From the NCBI GenBank assembly GCA_020796225.1, contig CM036768.1, positions 40,126,789 to 40,190,788 on the forward strand: a stretch of 64,000 nucleotides of DNA, given 5' to 3'. The number at the start of each line of letters is the position of its first letter. The first letter of the stretch is position 1. The position numbers and the translations under genes were made by a program. The DNA comes from Arion vulgaris. Lineage: Eukaryota; Mollusca; Gastropoda; Stylommatophora; Arionidae. The notes under the pieces were generated by a model. That model made no database searches. It saw only the letters and a program-made list of their open reading frames with translations, and had not been told where the DNA came from. Below, piece by piece: positions 21,757 through 32,225 of the stretch.

Positions 21757-22017
21757 CATCAACGCCCGAGTGGTTACCGAGGCCCAAATTTGGAGTGTAA
21801 AGAATAAAACCACTGTTACCTGCCACGCATGTCGTAAGAGGTGACTAAGGAGGTTAGGCTGAAATCGGATGCATGTGTCCTAAATGTGTAGAAGTTTATG
21901 CGTTTAGGGGCCTACCAAACCAATGTGCAACGTATACACGTTCTTGGCAAAGATCAAACATATCACAAAGAGTGATTAAACAGGATCGTAAAGAACGAAC
22001 GCAAAGAAGAAGAAGAA
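21757..22017 (+). repeat. Dispersed repeat R, copy 2, with (GAA)n end
   Basis: Contains CCACTGTTACCTGCCACGCA, TGTCGTAAGAGGTGACTAAG, GAAATCGGATG and ends AAAGAAGAAGAAGAAGG, where it meets a minus-strand LINE tail directly. Confidence 0.72.
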
Positions 22018-22280
22018 GGTCATCATCATCAAGGTGCGTATCCTTTATAGGACGTTGCTCTCTTTGCGGCGCATCTGAAATTCACTCTGTCTCTAGCTAG
22101 TTCACCCACTTCATCGATGGTCATATTTATGGTTTCTTTAGTTTAATGTCTTGTAGCCATCTTCTTGGTCTGCCTCTGCGTCCTGGGACCATGCCCTCTA
22201 ATATTGTTCTCTCCAGTCCATTGTGACCAAAGTATCTAATTTTTCTGTCTAGTATGTTGCTTATCAGCCAATTGTCTTTA
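22018..22280 (-). mobile_element. LINE ORF2 C-terminus, minus strand
   Basis: The minus strand reads RKIRYFGHNGLERTILEGMV, PGRRGRPRRWLQDIK, then after an indel TINMTIDEVGELARDRVNFR and CAAKRATSYKGCAS. G-H-x-x-x-x-x-[LR]-x-x-x-I-[LM]-E-G and G-R-P-R-R-x-W are classical. Tail GATGATGATGA at its 3' end. Confidence 0.8.
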
Positions 22281-22289
22281 ACATTCAGT

Positions 22290-22567
22290 TCAAGGGCATT
22301 CTGAGGAAATATGTCGATTCTACAGTAAAGGGGTAAACCAAGTCTGACGACATTTTTGGAGATGTAAAAAGGTTGAGGACATTACACCTGATGACGTAAT
22401 AGGCATCTATACTTGGAGTGAAGGGATTTTTGTAAATCCTCTGCCATCTGTTTCTCCAGTTTATCAACATTGTTTCGTAAGTTTATCTTACAAACTGGCC
22501 TCTGACGTTTAACACATAATACGTCATTGCGGTCGTATTTACCATATTGTTGGCAAAAAGAACATGG
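22290..22567. other. No gene seen; distal VPS13 upstream region
   Basis: No element signature recognised. Could hold further promoter sequence for VPS13 (for example TACGTCATTGCGG at about 22521). Confidence 0.4.
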
Positions 22568-22651
22568 TGACGTCTGGATATGTTTGACACACGTGTTGTA
22601 ATGTCATTTAGAAGTTAATATACACTCAAGTTTCGGCAAACAAGCAGCAAA
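22568..22651 (+). promoter_or_regulatory. Presumptive VPS13 proximal promoter / 5' UTR
   Basis: Just upstream of the ATG are TGACGTCT at 22568 (CRE-like) and a perfect CACGTG E-box at 22590-22595. No TATA box is obvious. The transcription start is not visible; a further upstream non-coding exon cannot be excluded. Confidence 0.35.
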
Positions 22652-22751
22652 ATGGTGTTTGAATCAGTTGTGGTAGACATGATCAATAGATATCTTGGAA
22701 CATTTTTGGAAGATTTGGACAAATCGCAATTGAGCATCGGATTATGGCCCG
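22652..22751 (+). CDS. VPS13: VPS13 exon 1 (start codon; residues 1-34)
   Basis: Starts MVFESVVVDMINRYLG and ends SIGLWPG, the diagnostic N-terminus of VPS13A/C. The ATG lies in AAAATGG, a good initiation context. The 100-nt exon ends in phase 1 at a strong donor, GGTAAGTTT. In the family this segment forms the amphipathic first helix and strands that cap the lipid-transfer groove. A WP replaces the WK/WG seen in vertebrates. Confidence 0.95.
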
Positions 22752-22959
22752 GTAAGTTTAGTTTTCCTAGAAAATTCCACGGCAGGTTAGGCAGACGGTA
22801 CAAATAGAAAAAAATGAGGTCGGAAATAAGATTATCTTATAAAAACGAGCTAGCTTAGAAAAAGGGAATCTACATATGCCATTTTGTAATTTGTTTATTT
22901 GTTATTGAGCATATCATACCATATCACTCCGCATGGGTCTTCTCTGCAAGCTTATACCA

Positions 22960-23500
22960 CAGAAAGGTCAAGGAAGCTAGTGTGACAGCAAGTATAGCAG
23001 GACAATGGAGGTACTGGCGGTGACGAAGGCACTACTCTGGGTGGAGTCACAAAACTACATTCATGCGTGCATTCTGAGTGATTAATCGAGTAGGATCGAA
23101 AGGTGGCGACTGTTGATGCGCAGGCATCACTACAAGGGTCAACAATTCGCAGAATTACATTCATCTTCGTTCCGGGACATCGGTGTCGATGACAATGAAT
23201 GGAGTGCTGTCAGGCTAGTACCGGTTACAATGGGGCGTGGAGCCAACGGATAGAGCTGACATGTGGCCACAAAGAGAATTTTTATTTAAGTCAATCAACT
23301 GCAAGAGCTTGGATTGAAGATTGGAGTGGCCAGAAAAGAAAAGTACAACAGGTATATGAGTAGGCTAAGCTCATCAAATCAACATCGAACTGGTACAGTT
23401 AGTCGCTGGATGCTGTGTTGGAGATATTTGTGGAGATCTGAGCACCTGTGGACATGTTTACAGTGTAATGAAGATATTCCAAACTGAAACACTTCAGCCT
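22960..23500 (+). mobile_element. RNase H-bearing LINE fragment in VPS13 intron 1
   Basis: Pieces in shifting frames: ITFIFVPGHR (RNase H C-terminal G-H motif), MGRGANG, VNQLQELGLKIGVARKEKYN, then SNQHRTGTVSRWMLCWRYLW and RSEHLWTCLQCNED. The end is the conserved C-terminal block shared with 20905, 29340, 30560 and 57050. Confidence 0.72.
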
Positions 23501-24060
23501 AACTAACATGTGCTCATTATTCCCAAACATATGTAGAAGGATCCTGATATGCATGCTAATTTTACCTGTAGTTTGCTGATTTAACTCACATCTTATTCTG
23601 CCTCATAAGTTGTATACATAACTATATATTTTTGCTCATGTACCTCAAACTCGTCATACATTGAAGATGCATTACTCTTTTAGACTTGAAATAGAGATTG
23701 AACGTCATGAAATGAAGCTTATGTGCACATAAAGATTGGAAGATAACATATAAAGAGAGATATCAAATTGTTCGTGGGAAATATTAGTAGTAATCACATG
23801 ACCTAATCAGCTAAAAAATTGGAGTCAATGTGAGATTGATTTATAAATATAAATGATGATAAGCGTTTATCATATGTGCTGAAAACATCAAGAGGAATGT
23901 TACAGAAGATAACAGAAAAGAATAGAAAGATCTTTGTATAATCTGAGGAAGAGATATAGCTGAATTAAAATATATTAAATACATTGCTGCTGTAAATATA
24001 AAAAAAAATGGAATGGGAAATTAACAATGGCAGTTCAAGAGAAAGGAAAAATAAAATCTA
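23501..24060. other. Intron 1 sequence, nothing recognised
   Basis: AT-rich; possibly the body of the LINE at 24428, but no readable protein blocks. Confidence 0.4.
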
Positions 24061-24073
24061 TATCTCATTGTGG

Positions 24074-24416
24074 TTTTTTTCTTCTTTTTTTTTCGGTAGA
24101 GATGAAATTAACTCAGACAGTTCCATCTCTGAAACTGATTTGCGTGAAAATCTGTTTTTCCAATTTCTTACAAGAGCAGCTAATTGTAAATTACTTACAC
24201 TGGCAGCCGTGTGCTCAATGTACTCGTAATTAGTATTCCTCGCCATACAGGCAGATTTTCTCCGACTTCAGAGGTACTCATGTTATCGTCCTGAGTAAGA
24301 CCAGGGGACTTGAACAAATGCCGGACAGTAGGTTCGAACCCGAACTATGAGGCGTCTCACAGCTAGCAGGCCGAGCTACTATCAACTACTCTAGGCAGTC
24401 CCCTAGGCAGTCCCCC
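24074..24416 (-). mobile_element. SINE-B copy, minus strand, 11-bp TSD
   Basis: Same family as 11119-11430. Target duplication TCTCATTGTGG at 24063-24073 and 24417-24427. tRNA-like head with GGTTCGAACCTACTG at the right; T-rich tail at the left. It is inserted at the upstream edge of LINE sequence. Confidence 0.92.
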
Positions 24417-24427
24417 TCTCATTGTGG

Positions 24428-25090
24428 TAAAAATAAAGGTAACTGATAAAGCAAGCATGACAAATAGTATTTTTATCGGGGTAGAGAAAATAGAAAATGT
24501 GAACAGTTTTGAGTACCTCAGTTCGCTGCTAACAAAGATGGAAATGAGGTGAAGGAAATTACAAGAATGAACATAGCTTTACAAAAACTTGAACTACTGA
24601 AAACAGTATTGAATGGAACTGAGAGGAAAATAAATATCAGAATACAAAGATCATGCATATTCCCAGTGGCAATGTATGTGTGTGAAACATAAACATTTGA
24701 CAAGGCAGAGGAAAAGTATGTATGTGTTTTTGAGTATAAGTGTTACAGAAGAGATATACCACTGGCAGAGAAGATAACAAATAGATCTGTCAAAAAAGAT
24801 CTCAAAATGAAAGAAAACTGGCTGATGTTACAAATAAGAATGAGAAAAATGAGGTATTTTGGACATATAAAAGACATGGAGGGATGGAGAAGAACATTAT
24901 GGAAGGAGGCATACCGGCAAAGAGAAGAAGGGGAAGACCACATAGAAGATGGATTCAGGATGTAACTGATGGTATGAACATGACGGCTGCAGAGGCAGGA
25001 CATCTGGTCTATGAGAGAGAGAAATTCCAGAGGACTGTTGAGGTGGCAAAGTTCTGCTCAGGACAAGCTATTTGATGATGATGATTATAT
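24428..25090 (+). mobile_element. LINE ORF2 C-terminal third, 5'-truncated, in intron 1
   Basis: Reads GVEKIENVNSFEYLSSL (RT thumb region), VAMYVCET, LMLQIRMRKMRYFGHIKDME, then one frame over KNIMEGGIPAKRRRGRPHRR, WIQDVTDGMNMTAAEAGHLV and YEREKFQRTVEVAKFCSGQA followed by a stop and a GATGATGATGATT tail. One frameshift near 24875 and a few stops; otherwise the best preserved C-terminus of this family. Confidence 0.88.
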
Positions 25091-25920
25091 TAGCACAAAC
25101 TGTGACAATTGTGTAGATGAGTTTGGAAAATAACTCTAAAAGAAATTTGTGACAAATGTCAGCAAGCAAATTGAAAGATGTTTTTTCCTTCAGAAATATA
25201 TCAACTCTAACAAATTGTTTTTCTTCTTTCATTTCAGCTCAACAAGGTAGGGAACTCTTGAAATGATTGATGTGCTTTGTGTTAAAATATATTTGAATGA
25301 GTTGCATTTTGCATTCAATGTTGTGTATTGCAACCTTTTTTGTTTTCTTTTACTATATCTCACCCATCTACCACCTTCTTAGACACCAGCAAACCTGTTT
25401 CACTTGAGAATATGCTGGTCATCTCTATTGGCTCTTGGATTTTGGCACAACCAAATGCCTATGTGGAACCAGAATCCAGACTCAGTCTTCAGGACTGAGC
25501 ATCTTGCAATGAGTCTTGATGCCATACCTGTACAGATGGGGTAATCACCTTGACTTGGTCAAGATAATGAACTTTGCCCTGGTAACAGACTTAAAGATCT
25601 ATCATGACCACAGAAGTAATGCAGAAATAAAACTATCAAGTAGAATAAAGACTTAATAAATACTGGGCCCAAGATTGCCATAAGATACATGTTTCTGCTT
25701 CTCTCCTGAAGGTGCATGAGACTACTATTACAAATGACCTTCTTACAGGAAGTAAATATCCAAACACTTTGCGTTTGAATTAGCACTCTCTAAAGTTATT
25801 TATTTCACAATGAAACTGCCAGCCCCATGCAAAGTTTTTCTTAGCTATATTTTATGACACTTTTTTGTCTTGTTAATGGGTTCCGTTTGTGTTCAAAGTG
25901 GTCAGTGCTGTCTCCTTAAT
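25091..25920. other. Intron 1 sequence, nothing recognised
   Basis: A CAG followed by CTCAACAAG|GTAGGG at about 25240 looks like a 9-nt exon but fits neither phase nor family sequence. Confidence 0.45.
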
Positions 25921-25924
25921 TGAA

Positions 25925-26080
25925 ATATGGGGTCAAAGGCGCATGAGGACAACGCAGCGTCAGGATTAGTGAGCTGGCACAAATCAAGATCATACCCCAC
26001 CTCCACGGGTGACCTGGTAACAGACATTGGTTCATGTCTGGCTAAGTGGATTGTTGTGATACAATCTGCACAGAGTGTTG
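25925..26080 (+). repeat. Dispersed repeat G, copy 1
   Basis: GGGGTCAAAGGCGCATGAGG, CAAATCAAGATCATACCCCA, CCTCCACG and GGTTCATGTCTGGCTAAGTG match 45094-45235 (about 80 % by eye); a diverged third copy lies at 62585-62720. Possibly a LINE 3' UTR. Confidence 0.75.
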
Positions 26081-26129
26081 GTCCCTTCCCAACTACAGTG
26101 GTACAGTAATGTCCATTGTTTTATATTTG

Positions 26130-26330
26130 TGGAGCAGATTAGCTCAATGTGTAGAGTGTTTGCTTATTGAATCTGACACAACAGTACTGTAAGTTTATTT
26201 TACACACTTGGCATTCCACAAGTGATGAAAGTAATTGGCACTTCTACCGACTGCATAATTTGAGCTAGAAATGTGAAATAACAAGAACCTCATATCCTAC
26301 GGTCTGCAAAGGCTATGGGACATTTTAATT
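26130..26330 (+). mobile_element. Decayed tRNA-like SINE (SINE-C?)
   Basis: A-box-like GATTAGCTCAATGTGTAGAG; B box not recognisable. Later words (TTGGCATTCCACAAGTGATG, TTTGAGCTAG) loosely follow SINE-C at 54425. Confidence 0.4.
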
Positions 26331-26459
26331 TGTCATTTTCATTGTTGACAAATATTTAAGTGATCTTTAATACTGTAATTTTATTAACATATTTTAGTAC
26401 TTTTTATAACACTTTGTAACTTTATTACTTTCAAATATGTAAGCATTTGAGCTTAGTTA

Positions 26460-27225
26460 ACATCAAGGGTGAGGAGTACAATATGAAAATAAACATAATA
26501 AAGACAGAGACAATGGCAATAAGTAGACAACCAGAAAACCTTACAATAAAACTCCAGGAAGTAGAAATAAAACAAACAATTGAGGTCAAATACTAAGGAG
26601 CAATTTTCACTGCAGATAAAGAATCGATAGGAAATCAGCAATCATTGCACAAAAGCTAACCAAGTACTGGGACAGTTAATACCACTGTTGTCACATAAAG
26701 AGATACCGCTAAAAACTAAAGCAAATCTCATATGACGATTTTCTGCCAACACTATGTTACCATTGTCAAACATGGCCAATAATAGCAGCTAATGAGCGGA
26801 AAATCATAACGACAGAGATTAGGTGTCTTAGAAGAGCTGCAGGTGTGACAATAAGAGACAATATTAGAAATGAAGACATCAGAAGACGACTGGATGTGAA
26901 ATCAGTCATGCAATTAATAAAAGAACAACAGATTAAATGGTTTGGACACCTGACAAGAATGCCCTGGTATCGCCTACCACAGAGGCAAGAGGAGAGACCA
27001 ACACAAAAGATGGAGAAAGCATCAAGAACAGCCTTAGAAAATGAATATCAGCTTACAAAGTGCCTTAAAACAAGCACACACAAGATCACTACGTTTTACC
27101 CCCAACACTTCTATAAATAAGTAAATGGTGGAAGAGAAGAACAAGCACACACAAGATCACTACATTCACCCCCAACACTTCTATAAAGAAGTAAATGGTG
27201 GAATAGAAGAAGAAGAAGAAACATG
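26460..27225 (+). mobile_element. LINE ORF2 C-terminal part with (GAA)n tail, intron 1
   Basis: Reads TETMAISRQPENLTIKLQEV, EIKQTIEVKY, GAIFTADKE, then MTIRDNIRNEDIRRRLDVKS, VMQLIKEQQIKWFGHLTRM and RPTQK. E-x-x-x-Y-L-G-[AS]-x-[IF], I-R-N-x-x-[IV]-[RH] and Q-x-x-W-F-G-H-[LV]-x-R-M are typical of a non-LTR RT C-terminus. The end carries a duplicated ACAAGCACACACAAGATCAC block and GAAGAAGAAGAAG. Confidence 0.85.
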
Positions 27226-27229
27226 TAAG

Positions 27230-27650
27230 TGGTTTTTAAAACACTTTGTAACTTTATTGTTTGCAAATTCGTTCTCTACCAAGGGGAGATGATATTTGGA
27301 AATTTTCATTAATTGAGATGAGCCCATGAAGACATTTATCTAACTTTCAATTATTGCAGAAGACATTTTTATACTACTTCAAGCAACAATGAAAACTGTA
27401 TTATACATTGCTTTAGTGATATTTATCAAGCAGCAAAACAAATAGTAGTAAGCATAAGTATTTATCAGTAACTGGACAAAAATATGCACTAACAACAAAA
27501 AAGAAGATAAGTAATTAACACATTAACTACCAAGAACTGATCAGAGACTTGCTATTAAAGTACACTTATTTATCTATGTAATTAGTTATAAAATTGTTGA
27601 AAATTAAGTAATCTACTGCTTATAATTTGTACATACACATACAGGTGGAA
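27230..27650. other. Intron 1 sequence, nothing recognised
   Basis: AT-rich sequence, no readable blocks. Confidence 0.45.
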
Positions 27651-27689
27651 ATCTTCATCATCAAATGTGTTCCGCCGTGGAGTGCTAGG

Positions 27690-27925
27690 GTCCATCAAAA
27701 GGCAAAAATATACCACTGCAACCTACAATGCATGACATAAGAGGCGACTAATGTAGGCCCTAGGGATGCTACCCTAGTTAATAAAAAGCAGCGCAGAAAT
27801 TGGTTGTGCTGGCCTACTTGTAGGTGCATAACTGGCACAACGTACAATCACTCTTAGCTCAGATCACATACAAATCACACAGAGTGGTTGACAAGTGGTC
27901 GATATGGAGTGTTCGAAGAAGAAAT
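27690..27925 (+). repeat. Dispersed repeat R, copy 3
   Basis: ACCTACAATGCATGACATAA, GAGGCGACTAATG, CTAGTTAATAAAAAGCAGCG, AGATCACATACAAATCACA and end TTCGAAGAAGAAATA. It touches a minus-strand LINE 3' end, as copy 2 does. Confidence 0.78.
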
Positions 27926-27929
27926 AACT

Positions 27930-28150
27930 TGTTCTCCGGAGAACTTGGCCACCCTAACAGTCCTTTGGCATTTTCTATCTCATAGGCCAGGTGTCATGTT
28001 CAAATAATCAGTCATGTCCTGAAACCATCTTCTCTGTGGTCTTTGTCTTCTCCTCTTTGCTGGGATGTCTCCTCCATAATGGTTTCTTAACCATTTGTGT
28101 CTGTTTATATGTCCAAAATACTTCAATTTTTATTTTTTTGTAGTGTCAGC
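27930..28150 (-). mobile_element. LINE ORF2 C-terminus, minus strand, intron 1
   Basis: The minus strand reads LKYFGHINRHKWLRNHYGGD then IPAKRRRQRPQRRWFQDMTD, YLNMTPG and CQRTVRVAKFSGEQV. Same family as 24428-25090, in the opposite orientation. Confidence 0.82.
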
Positions 28151-28429
28151 CAGTTTTACAGGTTGAAAAGTAAACAACAATTATTACAGCCACAGTTTGG
28201 TTTTCATTTCAATAGTTAATATGTTAATAGACAATCCAGAACTGATTCCAGTACAAGTGGCAAATATACAATTCTACAATAGTTAGATGTGTTTTGGAAC
28301 ACAATGTCTTAATCTTTTCACCACTCAGTACTACATTGGCCAAGTCTTACATGCATTGATCTTGTAACTAAGTAATGTAGATTTAGTTTATCAAGATATA
28401 TTTGTAGACACAAAGAATAATCTTATTTT

Positions 28430-28570
28430 CTTTTTTTTTTCCGATCCAGAAACACTTGAGCTTTCGGCTCGGTGCCATGGACATCGTAACCCTTCGGTTC
28501 GGTGCCACGAACACTGTGAATCTGGGGAACCTGTGACTTTTCTGCCAGCCCGCAGAATTGAACCCGCACT
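28430..28570 (-). mobile_element. SINE-A copy, 5'-truncated, minus strand
   Basis: Tail TTTTCTTTTTTTTTTCCGATC at the left, body GGTGCCATGGACATCGTAAC, and B box complement AATTGAACCCGCACT at the right; the A-box part of the head is missing, as expected for 5' truncation. Confidence 0.9.
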
Positions 28571-28865
28571 CACAAAGGGCTACTTATTTCTTTAATTCTG
28601 TCTTATCTCACAGCATCAGGATAAGAAAAGATTTATAGAACTGACTCTTGTGTGCATCATGTCTTTCACTGCCTCTGTTATGTCTGCTGTCCACCTATGT
28701 ATGGACAACCTTTTGCCTTGTATCCACTGTATTTGAGTAGTAGTGCTTTTTGAAGCACATTATCTGTTGGTAATCTACTTCTGAAATATAAATAATACAA
28801 TGTGTAAGTTACAGTTTCACTAGCCTTGATGTTTTCCCAGCTATTCTTATGTTTTTATTCTCCAG

Positions 28866-28909
28866 GTGATATTATCTTAAAAAATATGACTTTGAAAGAA
28901 AGTGCACTG
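28866..28909 (+). CDS. VPS13: VPS13 exon 2 (residues 34-48)
   Basis: A 44-nt micro-exon, acceptor TTCTCCAG, donor GTGCGT. It reads GDIILKNMTLKESAL, matching the family's G-[DN]-V-x-L-x-N-L-x-[IL]-[KR]-x-x-A-L strand of the Chorein_N domain. It enters in phase 1 and leaves in phase 0. Too short for an ORF scan; found by homology and by the phase left by exon 1. Confidence 0.92.
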
Positions 28910-28959
28910 GTGCGTAATTTAATTTTTGTTCTATTATTGTTTTTGTGTTTTATAAATGA

Positions 28960-29285
28960 TACTCTTATTACAACATCCTCCTTGAAGTGAACCAAGAAAC
29001 AGAGAATGAAATGGTTTGACCACTTAGTAAGAATGCAGTAAGACAACACTGTCTATTAAGCTTACTACAACAGAACGAGGATGTGAAAGATGAGAGATAA
29101 ACAATGGAAAAGATGGATAAAATGGAGTGTCAGAATCATGCCAAAAGGTGCAGAAATCCAGGCCTCAAGTCATTTGAGAAGGGCAAGACAAATATGGGCA
29201 AGAAAATAAAATTTGAGCTATTCGAGAAGGGCAAGAAAAAACAAACTGGGCTACAACTGGTTGAAGTATGACAACAAAAGAAAAA
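28960..29285 (+). mobile_element. LINE ORF2 C-terminal fragment, intron 2
   Basis: Reads TKKQRMKWFDHLVRMQ, AYYNRTR, WKRWIKW then repeated RRARQIWARK and RRARKNK. W-F-x-H-L-V-R-M followed by K-R-W-[IL] is the RT C-terminal signature. A CTATTTGAGAAGGGCAAGA-type segment is locally duplicated (about 29175 and 29220). Confidence 0.65.
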
Positions 29286-29339
29286 AACAGGAAGAACAAA
29301 CAAATATTTGGTAGCTGAACTTCAACACACTATCATTTA

Positions 29340-29431
29340 TTGTGTCATTATAAAAAGAATATCTCTTCGATATCTGTTGGGGAGACTGAGCACCTATGGG
29401 TCTGCCCGGAGTGCAATGACGTCAACCTGTG
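29340..29431 (+). mobile_element. RNase H-LINE terminal fragment fused to a SINE head
   Basis: Reads ISSISVGETEHLWVCPECND, the conserved S-E-H-L-W-x-C-P-x-C-N-D block. It runs straight into SINE-A sequence on the opposite strand. Confidence 0.7.
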
Positions 29432-29521
29432 GCTTTTCTGCCAGTCCGTGGAATTGAACCCGCACTCACAGAATACTTCTCCCCATCGTCCAACGCTACG
29501 AACACGCTGGGCAGGCGGGCT
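29432..29521 (-). mobile_element. SINE-A head only (3'-truncated), minus strand
   Basis: Contains complements of the head (GCTGGGCAGGCGGGC), A box (CCAACGCTACGAAC) and B box (GGAATTGAACCCGCACT) but no body or A tail. Loss of the 3' side is unusual for a SINE and suggests deletion or recombination. Confidence 0.85.
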
Positions 29522-30296
29522 TCATATGTGGATATAGCAGTTTTTTACATAATTTTGTTTACATCCAGTTTGAAATTGAAATAAGGCCTTCATCTTCTTA
29601 CATACAAACTGTGCACAAATTTTTATTTAGTTATAAAATGTTGAAACTTTGATGGAGTTTGTAAATATGGATGTGGTATGAATAGAAACATATTTTATGG
29701 CTTGCAGGTGTATAGCATATATTTAAATTTGTGTGACAATTTTGTTCTCATTTGATTATTATTGTTTTGTTTTCCCTCTTACTAAAAATCATTTTGGATT
29801 TCTACTCTCTTATTCAGAAATATCCAACTAATGTAACTAAACAGAGCATTCAGTTCTAAACATTTTGAAATGTGGTACATGTTCCATAGAAAAAAAGTAA
29901 CAGCTTTATGGCAAAATGAACAACAGCTGCCTGTATACAAATATATGGTAAAAAATGGCTTGTAAAAACATTGTTATGTCCTGGTCCACAAAGAGTTAAT
30001 ACTATCCCAAATATTAATACCAAGGCAAACTTACTGGCTCAGTGAAACAACATAAAAAATAAAACTACACAACCCTCTGTGTGAACTACAAAAGACAGTG
30101 AGGATTATATTAGAGACACATTGTAGATATAGACAATATTTCAAGCGAGTGAATGAAAGGAGTACTTCTCTTTCTGTCATATGTTTCTTTACATAGGTTC
30201 TTTACATATCTGTACATTTAAAAAAAAGTGAATCGCAAAATAATAAATATTTTACTTCAATTTTTATTTTACATTTATCATCATATTCTACTATAG
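29522..30296. other. Intron 2 sequence, nothing recognised
   Basis: AT-rich, with no readable element; ends in the acceptor of exon 3. Confidence 0.5.
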
Positions 30297-30339
30297 GACA
30301 ACTTAGGTATTCAAGTCAGGATAAAAGCAGGACAGTTAG
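30297..30339 (+). CDS. VPS13: VPS13 exon 3 (residues 49-63)
   Basis: A 43-nt micro-exon, acceptor TCTACTATAG, donor GTAAGA. It reads DNLGIQVRIKAGQLG, matching the family's D-x-L-x-x-P-F-x-V-x-x-G-x-[IL]-G segment, although the usual P-F pair is replaced by I-Q. Phase 0 in, phase 1 out. Confidence 0.9.
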
Positions 30340-30379
30340 GTAAGATTTCCAGGTTTACTTATTATTATTATATTACTCT

Positions 30380-31020
30380 CATACTGTCATATGTTACTTA
30401 GGGCCTCAAGTCAAGAGGGCATGTTGTGAAGGAAGACAATGTTGGTTTTGCTGTGACTGAACAATCTCACTATGGAAATCATAGCAGTAACTAAAACGAT
30501 GGTCTGGTTGTAATACAAACTATTATCCACTAACGTTTTCTCAGGGACTTAATGAGTATGCTCAGGAAGATTAAAACAGGCTGTGGATGGAGTCGCTAGG
30601 GAGGTCCAAACTGACAAAAATTAGTTTTATTTTTGTGCCAAGGCATGCAGGTGTAAGGGGAAATGAACGCGCCAATAGGCTTGCATGTATGGCTGCTGTA
30701 AAAAGCAGGTGAGCAATGGACCAGGATGATATTCTAAATTCCCAAATGGAGAGAATGTGTAATCCCTAAGGAAGAGAGGATGTGTAATCCCTAAGGAAGA
30801 GAGGATGTGTAAATGATTCAAGTAATAGTGATGAATCTACAACCCTAACTAGACTACAACAATTCCAGGTCAAATGTGGCATAGCTAGACAAGAGCACTA
30901 TATTGGTAGCCAAAGAAGATTAGTAAATAAACAAAGAACCGGTGTCGTTAATTGCCACACTCTGAAAGAAATACTGAGAAGATAGGAGCACTTATAGAAT
31001 AATTGGTTAGATGTGCAGTG
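30380..31020 (+). mobile_element. RNase H-LINE 3' part, intron 3
   Basis: Frame-shifted pieces: IFVPRHAGVRGNERANRLAC (RNase H end, with G-N-E-R-A-[DN]), MAAVKSR, DDILNSQMERMCN, then LQQFQVKCGIARQEHYIGSQ, RRLVNKQRTGVVNCHTLKEI and EHL. The AGGAAGAGAGGATGTGTAAT segment is duplicated at about 30770. The 52-bp satellite starts right after its 3' end. Confidence 0.78.
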
Positions 31021-31045
31021 ATAATTACAAAAATAATATAGTCTT

Positions 31046-32140
31046 GTCATATTTTAGCTCAGCATGAAGGACAGTGAATAAATAACAATAATTAATCTTG
31101 TCATATAGTAGTGCAGCATGATGGACAGTGAATAAACAAGAAATTAATCTTGTCATATGGTAGTGCAGCATGATGGACAGTGAATAAACAAGAAATTAAT
31201 CTTGTCATATAGTAGTGCAGCATGATGGACAGTGAATAAACAAGAAATTAATCTTGTCATATGGTAGTGCATGATGGACAGTGAATAAACAAGAAATTAA
31301 TCTTGTCATATAGTAGTGCAGCATGATGGACAGTGAATAAACAAGAAATTAATCTTGTCATATGGTAGTGCAGCATGATGGACAGTGAATAAACAAGAAA
31401 TTAATCTTGTCATATGGTAGTGCAGCATGATGGACAGTGAATAAACAAGAAATTAATCTTGTCATATGGTAGTGCAGCATGATGGACAGTGAATAAACAA
31501 GAAATTAATCTTGTCATATGGTAGTGCAGCATGATGGACAGTGAATAAACAAGAAATTAATCTTGTCATATGGTAGTGCAGCATGATGGACAGTGAATAA
31601 ACAAGAAATTAATCTTGTCATATGGTAGTGCAGCATGATGGACAGTGAATAAACAAGAAATTAATCTTGTCATATGGTAGTGCAGCATGATGGACAGTGA
31701 ATAAACAAGAAATTAATCTTGTCATATGGTAGTGCAGCATGATGGACAGTGAATAAACAAGAAATTAATCTTGTCATATGGTAGTGCAGCATGATGGACA
31801 GTGAATAAACAAGAAATTAATCTTGTCATATGGTAGTGCAGCATGATGGACAGTGAATAAACAAGAAATTAATCTTGTCATATGGTAGTGCAGCATGATG
31901 GACAGTGAATAAACAAGAAATTAATCTTGTCATATGGTAGTGCAGCATGATGGACAGTGAATAAACAAGAAATTAATCTTGTCATATGGTAGTGCAGCAT
32001 GATGGACAGTGAATAAACAAGAAATTAATCTTGTCATATGGTAGTGCAGCATGATGGACAGTGAATAAACAAGAAATTAATCTTGTCATATGGTAGTGCA
32101 GCATGATGGACAGTGAATAAACAAGAAATTAATCTTGTCA
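31046..32140. repeat. 52-bp satellite, ~21 copies, intron 3
   Basis: Unit AATCTTGTCATATGGTAGTG, CAGCATGATGGACAGTGAAT, AAACAAGAAATT. Most copies are identical, with one short copy near 31265 and ATAG/ATGG variants at the left. The homogeneity points to recent expansion. It ends 85 bp before exon 4. Confidence 0.98.
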
Positions 32141-32225
32141 TGTTGTAGTATAATGTGAGATATCACATGTTGACAGAAAAAACATACCTAGTTAAATTTA
32201 TCCAAGTTTTATTTGTTGTCTACAG

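Noticed and set aside
25240..25260. CTTTCATTTCAG CTCAACAAG GTAGGG as a 9-nt micro-exon
   Set aside because: Exon 1 (phase 1) joins exon 2 at 28866 exactly and in register with the family; no room for an insertion here.
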